64,000 nucleotides of DNA from Atherix ibis (lineage: Eukaryota > Arthropoda > Insecta > Diptera > Athericidae): positions 53,540,220 to 53,604,219 of the forward strand of contig OY282609.1 in the NCBI GenBank assembly GCA_958298945.1, in the 5' to 3' direction. Both the position numbers and the translations under genes were made by a program. This document shows positions 11,120-22,611 of this stretch, one piece after another; position 1 is the first letter of the stretch, and each line of letters opens with the position of its first letter. Under the pieces are notes generated by a model that worked only from the letters and a program-made list of their open reading frames with translations, did no database searches and was not told the DNA's origin.

Positions 11120-11690
11120 ATTCTGACCATTTATTTTTAGAAAAAAAACTCGAGCCACGCTGGTATCCTCGGTAATGAGTGGTCTGATCAGCTGGCGGAA
11201 GTGGCTCTCTACGGCCCTGTTCCCATTGAAATACCGAACTTACTACACCTATTGACCGAATGGCATTTAATATCTTTAGTCATGTATAGACAAACAGATT
11301 GAACCAACAGTGAAAGATTTCTCTCTTTAGACATTGACCAAACCTCAGCAAACCAGTATACTTAAAAACCACGCCAAAGTTCTGGGAAAGAAAACTCCTC
11401 AGAATTCCACAAGCCGCACTTCTTCTCCTGTAACCAACCACGTTCTTCATTCCATTCTTATGGTGTTCAAGTTACTATATCTTATATCCTAACCAAATGC
11501 CACTTAATCCCTTATATCCTTTGGAATAGAGCTCCTGCCATCCTAGAGCTCCCAGATCTCAACCATATTTTTTTAATTGTCTAAAAAAATAGAATATAAT
11601 CTAGCAAATTTTACAATGATCCTCTTTAACTGTTGTCCAGTTTCATTAGGTAACCTATTTTATCTACCATGTCTCTGATAGGAAGTAAAA
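11120..11690 (+). mobile_element. LINE RNase H-type fragment (I-like clade), decayed
   Basis: The frame carries SHAGILGNEWSDQLAEVA, which is the H-x-GI-x-GNE-x-AD signature of RNase H domains in I-, R1- and LOA-like LINEs. Degraded C-terminal blocks follow, including a PNATL-like region and NRAPAILELPDLNHIF. Jockey-clade elements normally lack this domain, so this piece probably comes from a different family than the jockey copy just upstream. Multiple stops interrupt it. Confidence 0.6.
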
Positions 11691-11699
11691 CCTCTAATT

Positions 11700-13000
11700 T
11701 GAAAATCCGAATTGTAAAATTTTATGTTGGTAATAGTAGCTGGAGCAATATCGTAAATATATTTTTTCTTATAAATTTACCAAAAAAAATTTTTCCTATT
11801 TTTTTGAAGAGTAAAAAAGAAAATTAGTAAACTGAAAACCAAATTAAACTTAAGTCGATAACGGTTTGTAACTGTGATAATATTAATCTTTGCTTCTCAA
11901 AAAAGCTTCATCTACACCATCTCATCCAGATGAGTAATAGCACACATGGTTTTTGCCTATGGTAGCAAGTTCATAAACTTATCTCCGAGGTTCACAACCG
12001 AATGGGACTGTATTAAGTTTATTTGGTTAAAGTTTGACCAAATAAACTTAACTAATTTTCTTTAAAATTTGAAGAAATTTTAATTTCTTTTAATGCCCCG
12101 CCCAACCCTTGGATGAAAAACTATAAAAGTATTTCCACTACACCTTTTGTATTTTTTTTTTTTAAATTTTGAAAAAACGTCGTCATTTTTGACGGGATTT
12201 TGAAAAAACGTCGTCCTTTTTGTATGACGTAAAAACCGGCGGTTCATTTTTCTGCATTATTTTGGTGCACCCGTCTGTAGCACAGTTCAGATGTCTGTCT
12301 GCCTGTATTGGGTTGTCCGGGAAATAATTTCGTTTTTTGTTTTTTTTTCTTATACGGTTATTTTGTTACTTATTTTTTATTTACAAAATTCCTTTCATAA
12401 TTTTACCTATTAATTAAACATTTGGATAATTTTTTTGTGGATGAACTTTCACCGTTAGCAAACTTTCAGCCGAAAGTTGAAATTTACATATTTGACGGGT
12501 TTTTGGAATCCTATCAAAGAAATCCAAGTTATCGGAAATATATTTTTTTCTTATCCTTTTTTGGTATATTTTGTTACTTATTTTTTATTTACAAAAATCC
12601 TTTTATAATTTTATGTATTAATTAAACATTTCCTGGTCTGAGCTTTGGAGGGAAAAGTATAAAGCTTGTCGAATCAAAGAAATCCAACACGAACTTCGGA
12701 ATCGTGATGAAATCGGCTTCGTTATAAAATGTAAGGTTAGGTTTACTCCAATCAGCTGGAAAGTGTTTTCTTTCATACTGAACTATTTTTCGAAACAAAT
12801 TCCACAATTTATTTTCAACTTATTGTTAAATAAAAAACTCGATAATTAGAGCTTTTGTTTTCTTCAAATATTCTATTAATATTTTATATTAAAATAAAAT
12901 TGAACGCACAATTTGCTAAATTGTTACAAATTCTGAAATAAAAACAACCTCAAGAAGGACGGACCTGAACTTTTTATCGGGAAACCGAAAACAAAAGTCA
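11700..13000. other. AT-rich intergenic sequence with a 208-bp spaced duplication
   Basis: No gene is supported. The block starting TTTTGTTACTTATTTTTTAT at 12,361-12,423 recurs at 12,569-12,629 (offset 208 bp) with a few differences, so the stretch between is one unit of a partial tandem duplication. Another small repeat, TTTTGAAAAAACGTCGTC, occurs twice near 12,168 and 12,201. The region probably includes the promoter of the GTPase gene that follows. Confidence 0.5.
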
Positions 13001-14221
13001 ATGTTTAATAAAGTAAATTGGATTCTAATTAATCCGAAAGTGTTTAAAAATATTTCAGTAGCATGGAAAATTGTGCATAGAAATTCATCAGAAAATGTAG
13101 CCCATGCATTGCGACCGAAAAAACCAAAATCAAAACGGGCTGAGGTTAGAAATGATGGAATTATTTGGATCTGAATATTAAAAATCGGCATTCTTTTTTA
13201 ATAGATACAATATTTTTCGGATACGAAAAATATACGAACCATTGGTGGTAATGGTGGAAATGGTTGTATGTCGTTTTTAAAACTTTGGGCTAACGACATG
13301 GCTGGACCGGATGGGGGAGATGGTGGACACGGAGGACATGTACTTTTTGAGGCGTCGGGTGACATAAGGAATTTTAATCACATCATGAGTATAATAAGAG
13401 CGGAGGATGGAGAAAAAGGATACAACAAAGATTGTCATGGTAAAAATGCAAAACACACTGTGCTGAAAGTACCAATCGGTACAATTGTACGCGCCGAAGA
13501 TGGGAAAGTTGTCGGCGACTTGGATAAGGAGAAACTGATGTTTGTGGCGGCTCGAGGTGGAATGGGCGGAAGAGGAAACCATTTCTTTGCCAGTGATACA
13601 AATCAAGCACCTCAGATATGCGAATATGGTGGTGAAGGTGAACAAATCTCATATTTACTAGAACTGCGCAGCATGGCTCACGTTGGATTCATCGGCCTTC
13701 CGAATGCTGGCAAAAGTACCCTTCTTCAGGCTATTTCAAGGGCAAAACCCAAAGTAGCCCCATATCCATTTACAACGTTGAAACCGCACATTGGCATGGT
13801 ACAATATGATGATTATGAGCAAGTTGCCGTTGCCGATTTGCCCGGCCTTATACCAGATTCACACAAGAACAAGGGCCTTGGCATTCAGTTTCTAAAACAT
13901 GCTGAACGATGTTCCGTACTGCTGTTCATAATCGATGTTTCACAGCCCGAACCATGGAGACATTACGAAACGTTAATTTTCGAATTGGAAAAGTTTAGTC
14001 CCGAACTCGTTACTCGCCCAAAACTAATTGTCGCCAATAAGATTGACCTACCAGAAGCTGAAAAAAATATTGAACTTCTCAAAAGGACTATCGGCATAGC
14101 CGTAATAGGTATAAGTGCAAAACTAGGAACAAATATAGAAGCTCTCCTCCATGAAATACGAATCCTCTACGATCAAAATGAGCACAGAAATACCCCACAA
14201 GATGAACTAAAGTCGTGCTGA
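13001..14221 (+). CDS. MTG2: Mitochondrial Obg-family GTPase (MTG2/GTPBP5-like)
   Basis: Two exons, 13,001-13,144 and 13,205-14,221, separated by a 60-bp GT-AG intron in phase 0, give 386 residues, close to animal GTPBP5 proteins. Residues 1-48 are basic and lack acidic clusters at the start, consistent with a mitochondrial presequence. The Obg fold is obvious from the glycine-rich repeats (TIGGNGGNG, GPDGGDGGHGGH, ARGGMGGRGN) before the G domain. The G domain has G1 GLPNAGKST (about 212-220), G3 DLPG (259-262), G4 NKID (326-329) and G5 SAK (352-354). Family members bind the mitochondrial large ribosomal subunit and act in its late assembly. The upstream ATG was chosen because exon 2 alone would lose the first Obg glycine stripe. 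The gene is convergent with Wdr82, 143 bp away. Confidence 0.9.
13145..13204 (+). other. 60-bp intron of the Obg GTPase gene
   Basis: GTTAGA donor after GCTGAG and a TTTTTTTAATAG acceptor. Removing it joins the Lys/Arg-rich leader to the IQYFSDTKNIRT segment that precedes the first glycine stripe; left in, the leader frame meets a stop. It is an example of the very short introns in this genome. Confidence 0.8.
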
Positions 14222-14255
14222 ACCAAAACAACTAAGTAATAGAACTAAATCTAGA

Positions 14256-14261
14256 AATAAA
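14256..14261 (+). terminator. Polyadenylation signal of the Obg GTPase gene
   Basis: AATAAA lies 35 bp after the stop codon. The opposite gene, Wdr82, has the variant ATTAAA (plus-strand TTTAAT at 14,340-14,345) about 20 bp after its stop. Confidence 0.5.
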
Positions 14262-14364
14262 AAGCGCTTGTTTAAAAAGAAAATATAAATAAATTTCGTG
14301 AATAGACAAATATCTATTTTTACAAAAAAATAAAAAAAATTTAATAAGATATTTTCTAACATTA

Positions 14365-15315
14365 TTATGCGTCCTCGGCAGTTGGTAGCCAAAATGCCAT
14401 GTTGGTGCAAGCAGATGCTAGCATCATATATTTGGGATTAAATTGTACACATTGTACTGGGCCTGGATGATCCCCGTTAAGAACACAAATTTTGAATCCG
14501 GTATCAGCGTTCCACACATGAATTCGTCCGTCTGTACTGCCCGAGAAGATGAACTGTGAGTCTGGACTGAAAGATGCCTCAATTGGTATGCCTTTATTGT
14601 TTGGATAACCGGTGAACGTTTGTAATGGCGTGCCATGATATGCATCCACTAGTCGTATAATTGAACCATTAGTGCTAATTAGAATCGTCTTTCCATCACG
14701 CGAGAATTTTAAGGATGTCCAGTCGCACTCCTTTTCTTGATTGAGTTTAAATGTTACAAATGGTCCTTTATCGAAGGAACGTAAATCATATAATTTTATG
14801 CTCTCCGAATTGACACCAGCTGCGAAAATCAATCCTTCGGGATCGTAGGCGGCTACTGGTCGACCGGACAAGTGCATAAGCCCTTGACAGTTTGGCGAAC
14901 GTAAATCCCATAGTCGTAGGGTTTTATCAAGGGATCCTGACAAGAACGTATCCTCTACTGGTGATATACACAGCGAGATTACTTTTTTCGTATGTCCAGG
15001 AAAATATCGTAAATACTTGTTGTCGTGCAAACTCAGATATCGAATCGTATCGTCGATCTTTGTTGAACTGTGTATCGCCGTGTTATTGCCATGAGTAAAG
15101 TGTATCAGGTCGACACCGTATTTCTTTGAATTCACCGTTCGCGATTGTGTTCCCTTCTCACAATCGTAAATAACTATTTGATCATCTTCACTACACGATA
15201 TTAAGTGTTCACCATTCGGTGAAAAATCAATGGCGTTTATTTTGTCTGTGTTCTCACGAAATACTTTCGCTACCTTGAAGCTTCTAACAACTGCATCTAC
15301 AAGAAGCATTTTCAT
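14365..15315 (-). CDS. Wdr82: WD repeat-containing protein 82 (Wdr82)
   Basis: A single-exon gene of 316 residues, the usual length of animal WDR82 (about 313). It is nearly collinear with the family from start to end: [20 protein letters not shown] at the N-terminus, [64 protein letters not shown], and the C-terminal NMAFWLP. WDR82 is a seven-bladed beta-propeller subunit of SET1/COMPASS histone H3K4 methyltransferase complexes and of the PNUTS-PP1 phosphatase complex. It recognises the Ser5-phosphorylated RNA polymerase II tail and acts in the nucleus. The ATG gives [13 protein letters not shown]; a homologous start is used in other animals. It is divergent from AlaRS, with a 960-bp shared upstream region. 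Confidence 0.97.
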   Translation of the reverse strand: MKMLLVDAVVRSFKVAKVFRENTDKINAIDFSPNGEHLISCSEDDQIVIYDCEKGTQSRTVNSKKYGVDLIHFTHGNNTAIHSSTKIDDTIRYLSLHDNKYLRYFPGHTKKVISLCISPVEDTFLSGSLDKTLRLWDLRSPNCQGLMHLSGRPVAAYDPEGLIFAAGVNSESIKLYDLRSFDKGPFVTFKLNQEKECDWTSLKFSRDGKTILISTNGSIIRLVDAYHGTPLQTFTGYPNNKGIPIEASFSPDSQFIFSGSTDGRIHVWNADTGFKICVLNGDHPGPVQCVQFNPKYMMLASACTNMAFWLPTAEDA

Positions 15316-16275
15316 TATATGTTATGCCGACGTATTCAATTTACTGTTCGCTAAATTTGAGAGTATATTAATTGTGCGAAAATCAAAGAAAGATTCATAC
15401 AGAAAATACGACACTCACAATAAATTTGTTTTGACATTTCCTCTAAGCTATTCTGTCCATGGCATTCTCAGTGCTGACACAACAAGTTTGCAATTTGAAA
15501 ATAATTTTGACCAAATAAGTGCCATCTATTGTGCACCATCTAAACTTAGTATGTCTTTCATTGAATTTGATTTCACTAAGCAATTTTCATCAATTTTGTA
15601 ATTATTTATTTATTAATAGAATAATTTTCATTACCGCATATTTTTTTTCTAACATTTCTTAAACAATAGTTATAAAAACATTTGTAAGAAAAATCATTTA
15701 ATTTTAGAGAATGAATACTATTTTTAATTGGCAGCCCTCCGGTGTTTTTCCATTTAGAGTGGCTCGTCAACCACAAGATTTTCGTATTTGTTTTTTACTT
15801 CCTCGAGAAGAACGTGTACAATAATTTCTGTCGTTGGGTCTGTCGATATTTGATTTATAAAAATATTGTAAATTTCAGTTGAATTAAAGGTGAGAACTTT
15901 TAAATTGGTTTTGGTTTAAAATTCTGTGAAGGAATTGTGAAAAGTCACGATTTTCCCAACTGACTGTTTTGTTGGGTACAAAATACATCCACGTTGGTTT
16001 GGTGAAAGTTTTGTCTATCGGTTGTCCGCACTTTAATCCTAAGGCGGATTAGTTGCCGTGGCGATAAACTCCTAAATGGAGTGTATGCTTTGCATACTAA
16101 TTAATCGATTTGTTGAACGTTAACAAATTTTGTAGGTTTTATAACCCAAATCGTGAATTTTCATTGAATTTCATCACAAATCAAGTGAATGACATCAGAA
16201 CAGTACCAGAAATTTGTATCGCAATTTTTTTTTTAATTATACGAACAGAACCCGGAAACGTTATTGATCTCAATT
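15316..16275. promoter_or_regulatory. Shared upstream region of Wdr82 and AlaRS
   Basis: This 960-bp interval separates two divergently transcribed housekeeping genes and must hold both promoters and 5' leaders. On the plus strand an acceptor-like TAAATTTCAG near 15,868-15,877 is followed within about 11 bp by a donor-like AAGGTGAGA at about 15,887. This may mark a tiny 5'-UTR exon, but that is inference. A TATA box could not be chosen with confidence in such AT-rich sequence. Confidence 0.4.
15754..16048 (-). pseudogene. Unrecognised minus-strand open segments, possible two-exon fragment
   Basis: On the minus strand one frame is open from 16,048 to about 15,880 and includes KTFTKPTWMYFVPNKTVSW. 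An adjacent frame is open down to a stop at 15,754-15,756 and includes EIIVHVLLEEVKNKYENLVV. A 58-bp interval (15,840-15,897) starting GT and ending AG could join them in phase, but the donor GTTCTC is weak and no ATG is seen. The amino-acid composition looks more protein-like than the AT-rich surroundings. I do not recognise a family. It may be a degraded gene end or chance. Confidence 0.2.
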
Positions 16276-19244
16276 ATGGATACTTCACTAAAGGCCAAGC
16301 AGATCCGAGATATCTTCTTGAATTTCTTTAAGGAGAAGAAGCACATATACGTGCATTCCTCGTCAACAATTCCTCACGATGATCCAACTTTACTGTTTGC
16401 AAATGCTGGAATGAATCAATTCAAGCCGATTTTCCTTGGCACGGCAGATCCAAATAGTGACATGGCCAAATGGATACGAGTAGCTAACACCCAGAAGTGC
16501 ATCCGTGCCGGTGGTAAACACAATGATCTGGACGACGTCGGAAAGGACGTTTATCATCACACGTTTTTCGAAATGTTGGGAAATTGGTCGTTTGGAGATT
16601 ATTTTAAAAAAGAGATATGCACATGGGCATGGGAATTATTAACGGAACGACTGAAGTTGCCAAGCGAACGCCTCTACGTGACATATTTCGGTGGTCATAA
16701 AGAAGCTGGCTTAGAACCGGATCTTGAGTGCAGACAAATGTGGATAGATTTAGGAGTAAAAGAATCTCATGTCTTACCTGGAAGCATGAAAGATAACTTC
16801 TGGGAGATGGGAGAAACCGGTCCTTGTGGTCCCTGCTCAGAATTGCACTTCGACCGCATCGGTGGGCGTAGTGTACCCGAACTCGTTAATATGGACGATC
16901 CTGATGTACTGGAAGTGTGGAATTTGGTGTTTATTCAATATAACCGTGAACAAGATGGTAGTCTGAAACTTTTACCGAAAAAGCACATTGATTGCGGACT
17001 TGGATTCGAACGATTGGTCTCCGTTATCCAGAATAAACGGTCTAACTATGACACTGATCTGTTTGTGCCATTGTTCGAAACTATTCAAAAGGGAACAGGT
17101 GCGCCTGCCTATGGAGGTCGTGTCGGAAGCGATGATGCAGATGGTATTGATATGGCCTATCGTGTGCTCGCCGATCATGCCAGAACACTAACAATCGCTC
17201 TTGCCGATGGTGGAATGCCAGATAATACGGGTCGTGGCTACGTTCTACGAAGAATTCTCCGAAGAGCTGTGAGGTTATTGATCTGCAGTTTTTTATCAGT
17301 TAAGAATGTCCAATTTACAATTTGCTATTCGATTACAGATACGCGACAGAAAAACTGAACGCCAAGCCCGGCTTTTTCGCTTCTTTAGTCCATACAGTCG
17401 TTGACTTATTAGGTGATGCCTTCCCTGAAGTGACAAGAGATCCTCAGCATATTATAGACGTGATCAACGAGGAGGAGCAACAGTTCCTGAAAACTTTGAC
17501 GCGTGGAAGAAACCTTTTAAATCGCACTATTGCTAAATTAGGTGATGCTAAAGTGATACCCGGCGATGTTGCTTGGCGATTGTATGATACGTACGGCTTT
17601 CCAATTGATCTAACTCAGCTAATGGCAGAGGAGAAAAATTTATGTATTGATATGGCGGGATATGAACATGCCAAGCAACATTCGTTCGTTTTGTCGCAAG
17701 GGAAGGGTGCGAACAAAATCGATGAGATCAATTTAGACGTGCATGCAATCTCGGAACTACAAGGCAAAAGTGTCCCGGTCACAAATGATTCGTTCAAGTA
17801 TCGATACAAACCAGTGTCTGAAGATAGAAATGCTGAATACGTGTTTGAAGGTTGCACCGGTACAGTTTTAGCCATTCGATATGAAAATAAATTCGTCGAT
17901 GAAGTTGTATCGGGTCAAAAGTGCGGAGTCGTTCTTAATAATACTAATTTTTATGCCGAAAGTGGTGGCCAAATTTATGATCAAGGTGTTATGGTAAAGA
18001 CCGATGACGAAGCCACTGAATTCTTGGTTGACCTCGTATACAATCGTGGTGGCTATATCTTACATATTGGCGTGGTAGAAGGTACTCTGCGAGTTGGTGA
18101 TAATGTCGTTTTGCATGTAGACTTTGTTCGTCGTCGTCTCACTATGAATAACCATTCAGCAACACATGCTCTCAATCATTGTCTACTCCAGGTTCTGGGT
18201 AAAGATACCGATCAGAAAGGATCTCTTGTCGTACCTGAGAAATTGCGATTCGACTTCAATAGTAAAGGTGCTATGACCATCGATCAGATCGCTAAAACAG
18301 AACAATTAACTAAAGATATGGTGTACAAAAATATGCCGATTTATGCAAAAGAATCGTCATTAAGTGTTGCGAAGACCATTCATGGATTGCGATCTGTTTT
18401 CGATGAAGTGTACCCTGACCCAGTACGAGTAATATCATTCGGTGTTCCTGTAGAGGACTTGGAGAAAAATCCCGAAAGCGGTGAAGGTGAAAACACTTCT
18501 GTAGAATTCTGTGGTGGTACACACTTGAAACGTTCGGGCCACATTGTAGACTTTGTCATTAGCAGCGAAGAAGCTATCGCAAAAGGTATAAGAAGAATAG
18601 TTGCCCTAACAGGTCCAGAAGCTGTAAAAGCTTTGAAGAAAGCCGAGCTTTTCGAAAATGAAATAAATGCACTGAGGCAAACAATTGATGCCGACAAATC
18701 TGCAACAAATTCAAAGGAGTACGTTAAAAAAATCGTCCAATTAATTGACGATATTTCGCAAGCGCAAATTGCACACGTAAAAAAAGACGAAATGCGCAAT
18801 TTGTTAAAAACTATGAAAAAAAATTTAGATAATCAAGAACGATCCGCAAAAGCCGCTGTTGCTACTACGGTTTTAGAGCAGGCAAAAGAAATTTGTCAGG
18901 CCAATCCAAATGTACCGTTCCTTGTCCATAAGCTTGATGCTTTCAATAACACGAAAGCATTAGACGCTGCCTTAAAACAAGTACGGGCACTCAGCCCCGA
19001 AACGTCTGCCATGTTCGTCTCTGTTGATCCGGAATCGAAAAAGATATTCTGTCTGTCATCTGTACCGAAAGCTGCTGTTGAAAAAGGTTTAAAAGCCAAC
19101 GAATGGGTACAGCACATATCACAAACGATGGGTGGTAAAGGCGGTGGCAAACCTGAGTCCGCTCAAGCTTCTGGACCAAATTATCAATCTGTCGATGAAG
19201 TCTTGGAATTGGCTAGAAGTTTTGCCTCAACTAAATTATCTTAA
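16276..19244 (+). CDS. AlaRS: Alanyl-tRNA synthetase, cytosolic
   Basis: Exons 16,276-17,273 and 17,339-19,244, split by a 65-bp GT-AG intron inside an Arg codon, encode 967 residues, matching the animal enzyme (human 968). It charges tRNA-Ala with alanine. The class II catalytic domain is intact: [20 protein letters not shown] start region, [29 protein letters not shown] and [17 protein letters not shown]. The editing domain carries the zinc/catalytic HSATH (605-609) and CGGTH (724-728) motifs that clear Ser- and Gly-tRNA-Ala. The C-terminal region, with GGKGGGK, is the C-Ala dimer/tRNA-binding module. I chose the ATG at 16,276 ([14 protein letters not shown]) because it aligns with the family start. 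An NTG codon four residues upstream is not needed. The intron joins RRILRRAVR to [13 protein letters not shown], as in relatives. Confidence 0.97.
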
Positions 19245-19563
19245 ACAGAACCAGCGGTAATGAAAAACCAACGGTTCATTCAATCGTTTAATACATAAGG
19301 CGGTGATTCATTTATAACTCGTATTTCTTTTTTTTCCTGTATCCTTTTTTTATATTTGTAAACATTACAGTATATCCCATTATAGCAATGCTTATAAATA
19401 ATTGCCTTAAAAATATTTTTGTTTTATTGAAAATAGAGAAACCTATTGCAGTGAACTTTTGGTGAACGCGAGTGTTTGATAATTGTACACCCTTAAATTG
19501 AATTATTGTTTCTTATAATTTTGTAATCTTTTACAACCAAATAGTTAAAAATTGGGCTTTGAA

Positions 19564-20236
19564 AATAGTCTATTCCCGACATAACCCTAAACGGCAGTAT
19601 TAGTCCACAAAAAAATAGCGTACGTTACCTTGGACTTATATTCGACAAACGGTTAACCTGGAACCTTCATACGAAAACTAAAAGACGTGAACTTAACGGA
19701 CGATACAAACAATTATTACGTCTCCTAGACAGTAAATCAAAACTTACAACAACAAGTAAACTATTACTATACAATACGGTTCTGAAACCAATATGGACAT
19801 ATGGTCTAGAACTTTGGGGTTCGAACTCCCTTCCAATCCAATCCCTACAATCCCGAATCCTTCGTAAAATTGTCAATGCCCCATTTTATGTGCGAAACAC
19901 TGTTATCCACCGTGACCTAATTGTTCCATTTGTTCGTGAACTATGCATCTCCCGATATAAAAAATTCCATTCGCACCTATCCTTCCACCCTAATCCTTTA
20001 GGAAGGGAACTGTTCACTCCCACCCTTCCAGTATACACCCATCGACGTTTAAAACAGCGATGGCCGAGAGATTCTTTAAAATTATAAAATAAAATTACCC
20101 TGTTCTGAGTTAACATCGATGGGTGTTTTCCTCCACATGTCTTCATGTCGTATATTCCCGTAAAAAATCTGCTTGTTACTAGCATAAGTAGTTGTAGATA
20201 TCATTTAAAATAAAAAAAAAAAAAAGATAATAGTCT
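19564..20236 (+). mobile_element. 5'-truncated jockey-type LINE with target duplication (copy 2)
   Basis: The insert lies at about 19,572-20,228 and ends in a run of A interrupted once. It is bounded by the same 8 bases, AATAGTCT, at 19,564-19,571 and 20,229-20,236, which I read as the target-site duplication. The coded part is the reverse-transcriptase C-terminus of the family seen at 22,612-25,540: YGLELWGSNSLPIQ, ILRKIVNAPFYVRNTVIHRD and RRLKQRWPRDSLKL before the stop. It sits about 330 bp after the AlaRS stop codon, so it may have entered the AlaRS 3' UTR or just beyond it. Truncated at the 5' end; earlier frames contain stops. Confidence 0.8.
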
Positions 20237-21975
20237 GATATTTTAGGGTTTTTTTTTGTTGAATTTACAACAAATTAACAAATGATGAAAAATTCACAAT
20301 TTCTTATTCTACTAAATATTTGCTTTTTAAATGACACCATAACCTAAAAGGAATTAATCGAAGAATTTATGATGGATATTACTTTAAATCGAAATAGAAA
20401 AAAATATTAAAAATTACTTTCAGTAGTAAAGTGGGAAAAAATAGTTAATACATTACAATTAATTAATTTTTATAAGTATAAAATTCTTATAAAGCCGTAT
20501 CTTCAAAATTTATCTAAGCTGTTATAAAGTTTAAAAGAGAAGCGCCACTTATACCAATTATTAAAATGTTATAAAGCTTAAAAGAGATGTAGGCAGCTTT
20601 TATTACATGTATTTTAGTTTCTTTTAAAATTTTACCGTTTTTTTTAAATCTAAACCATGTTGAATTTTGTTGATTTGTTAAGAAAAGTAGTAAAGTGATT
20701 TATCACAATAAATTGGGTGATTAATTGAATTAATACAAGTTTTTATTATATATTTGACAAAAATTTTTCATTTTATTTGAATTAATATAGTGAGATTATG
20801 GATTTCGATCTTCCTTGAATAGTTAGTATTTTTCCTATAAATTTAATTTTAATGACGACAATTCAAAACAATTCTTTATGGTGTGATTCTCTTGTGTTTT
20901 AAAAATTCATCGCTAATGAATTTTGAAGTAGTTTTCTACGTTGTTTTACGTAATATTTTTACCTCCCAATTTAAATAAATTGTTAATAATAAAAATTCAT
21001 AATTGCAGTAATATTAAACGTTCCTACGAAGAAATTACAAAATTAGACTTCTTTTTTAAGGAATAAGAAATAATTCTACCCTCATGTTCAATAATAAGTG
21101 AGCATAAATGAAGCTTTTACCCAAATTACATCGATTCAATTATTTAAGTATCAACATATTTGCACACATTTTTATAATGTTTGTTCGTTATATGAAAAGA
21201 AAATAACAACATAATGAGTTGTATAATAATACGTCTCAACCTTTGAATTATTACTCTTTACGTTTCCATCGATAAATTAAACTAAATCAAACAATTTCAC
21301 TTAAAACAAATCGCATTCGCTTAGGAAATTAACAATGCTTGAAGTCGTTAAATATCGTCAGTCGTAGTGCTATAAAACAACCCCATGGCTCGTGTCCAAG
21401 AGACCTTACAACAATAAAAATTGTGTGAAAGACATTTTCTAAATTTAACTAACCGTGTTAGAGAAAGTGGGTAATTGCTGTTTATAATGTTTGCATCCTC
21501 CAATATAGACTACGTATATGTTGTTTTTTCTACTAGGCGATTATAGGCTGATTTTTTTAGCAATTCCAGGATCCAATGAGTCTAGACTGCGTTTGGTTTA
21601 AATTTCCGGATGTAAATGCAATCTTATTCTATTCCAAATTGTATGTAGCAGAAAATCATTTTACTCAATTTAAAAGTCATTTTGTTTAATCCCGCAAAAG
21701 ATACAATTTTGTTCAATTTTCTTTTGTAATCGGAATTTTATTTTTTTTCCCATTTTTGTATTTAAATCTTTGTGAATTTTCATATCCCAAATGTAGAATG
21801 ATATTTATGCAATTTTTTTATCTTGATGGAAATATTTCTTAATACCATATATCAATTTAGAAAACGATAGCAGGAACCAATCAGTGCCTTTTGTGTAAAT
21901 AACCTTAGAAATAAATAAAAAAATGAATTAATTTTGATAATCAATTCCTAAAAAAGTTTCCTGTTACGATTCCGC
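20237..21975. other. AT-rich intergenic sequence
   Basis: No coding potential, RNA gene or recognisable transposon was found. Confidence 0.5.
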
Positions 21976-22109
21976 CTAGATTCGAGGGATAGAGTAAAAG
22001 ACGTCTCTGTGTCAATAGAGACTTGTAGTGGGTCAGTGCCTATAGTGTATACCGGAGTTAGTTCGTCTTTTACTCTATCCCTCGAATCTAGTGTGCATCG
22101 ATGCACACT
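21976..22109. repeat. Long perfect inverted repeat followed by a 20-bp palindrome
   Basis: Positions 21,976-22,003 and 22,064-22,091 are perfect 28-bp inverted repeats around a 60-bp centre. Inside, GTCTCT (22,003-22,008) and AGAGAC (22,017-22,022) form a smaller hairpin. Directly overlapping the right arm, AGTGTGCATCGATGCACACT (22,090-22,109) is a perfect 20-bp palindrome. The arms begin and end in CTAG with TA inside, so a tiny mariner-like MITE with a TA duplication is one possible reading. A transcribed hairpin RNA is another. No coding sequence spans it. Confidence 0.8.
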
Positions 22110-22611
22110 GTACTCAAAAAAAATGTATTAAAATTGATATAAGTATTTTTTTTTAATAAAGTTAGCTAAGATTTGAAATCTATAGTTTACGTTAATAAGT
22201 ATATTAAGGAGATTAGAAGTTATCATATTTTTATCCGGATAAATAGAAAAATAACTTCCTTAAGACCACCTTATCAGGGTCCCAAAAACTTCAGAATACA
22301 GATCGGCAATACTGTTAAGAATATTTCGGACAATTATAAAGTCAGGAGTTTAGAATTGGTCGGCATTATTATAATGACATCTCATGAGATCGTACGTTAG
22401 TTGAGTTCTGAAGTAATTTTTTTTATTCATTTAAGTGAATAATAAATATCCGTTTTAAAACTCTGAATAAACTATTGTAAATTACTGTGAATACAAAAAA
22501 AAACTCAGACAATTAATTAAAGTGAATAATAAAAAAAGAAGCAAATAATATTATTATAAGTGGCTAATTAAAAAGTGTCATTAGGAATTAAAAAAATATA
22601 TATAAAAAAAT

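Noticed and set aside
12916..13191. Minus-strand ORF of 91 codons
   Set aside because: It is the shadow of the first exon and intron of the Obg GTPase on the plus strand.
15230..15601. Plus-strand ORF of 123 codons across the Wdr82 start
   Set aside because: Its first part is antisense to Wdr82 coding sequence and the rest has AT-rich, low-information composition with no recognisable motif.
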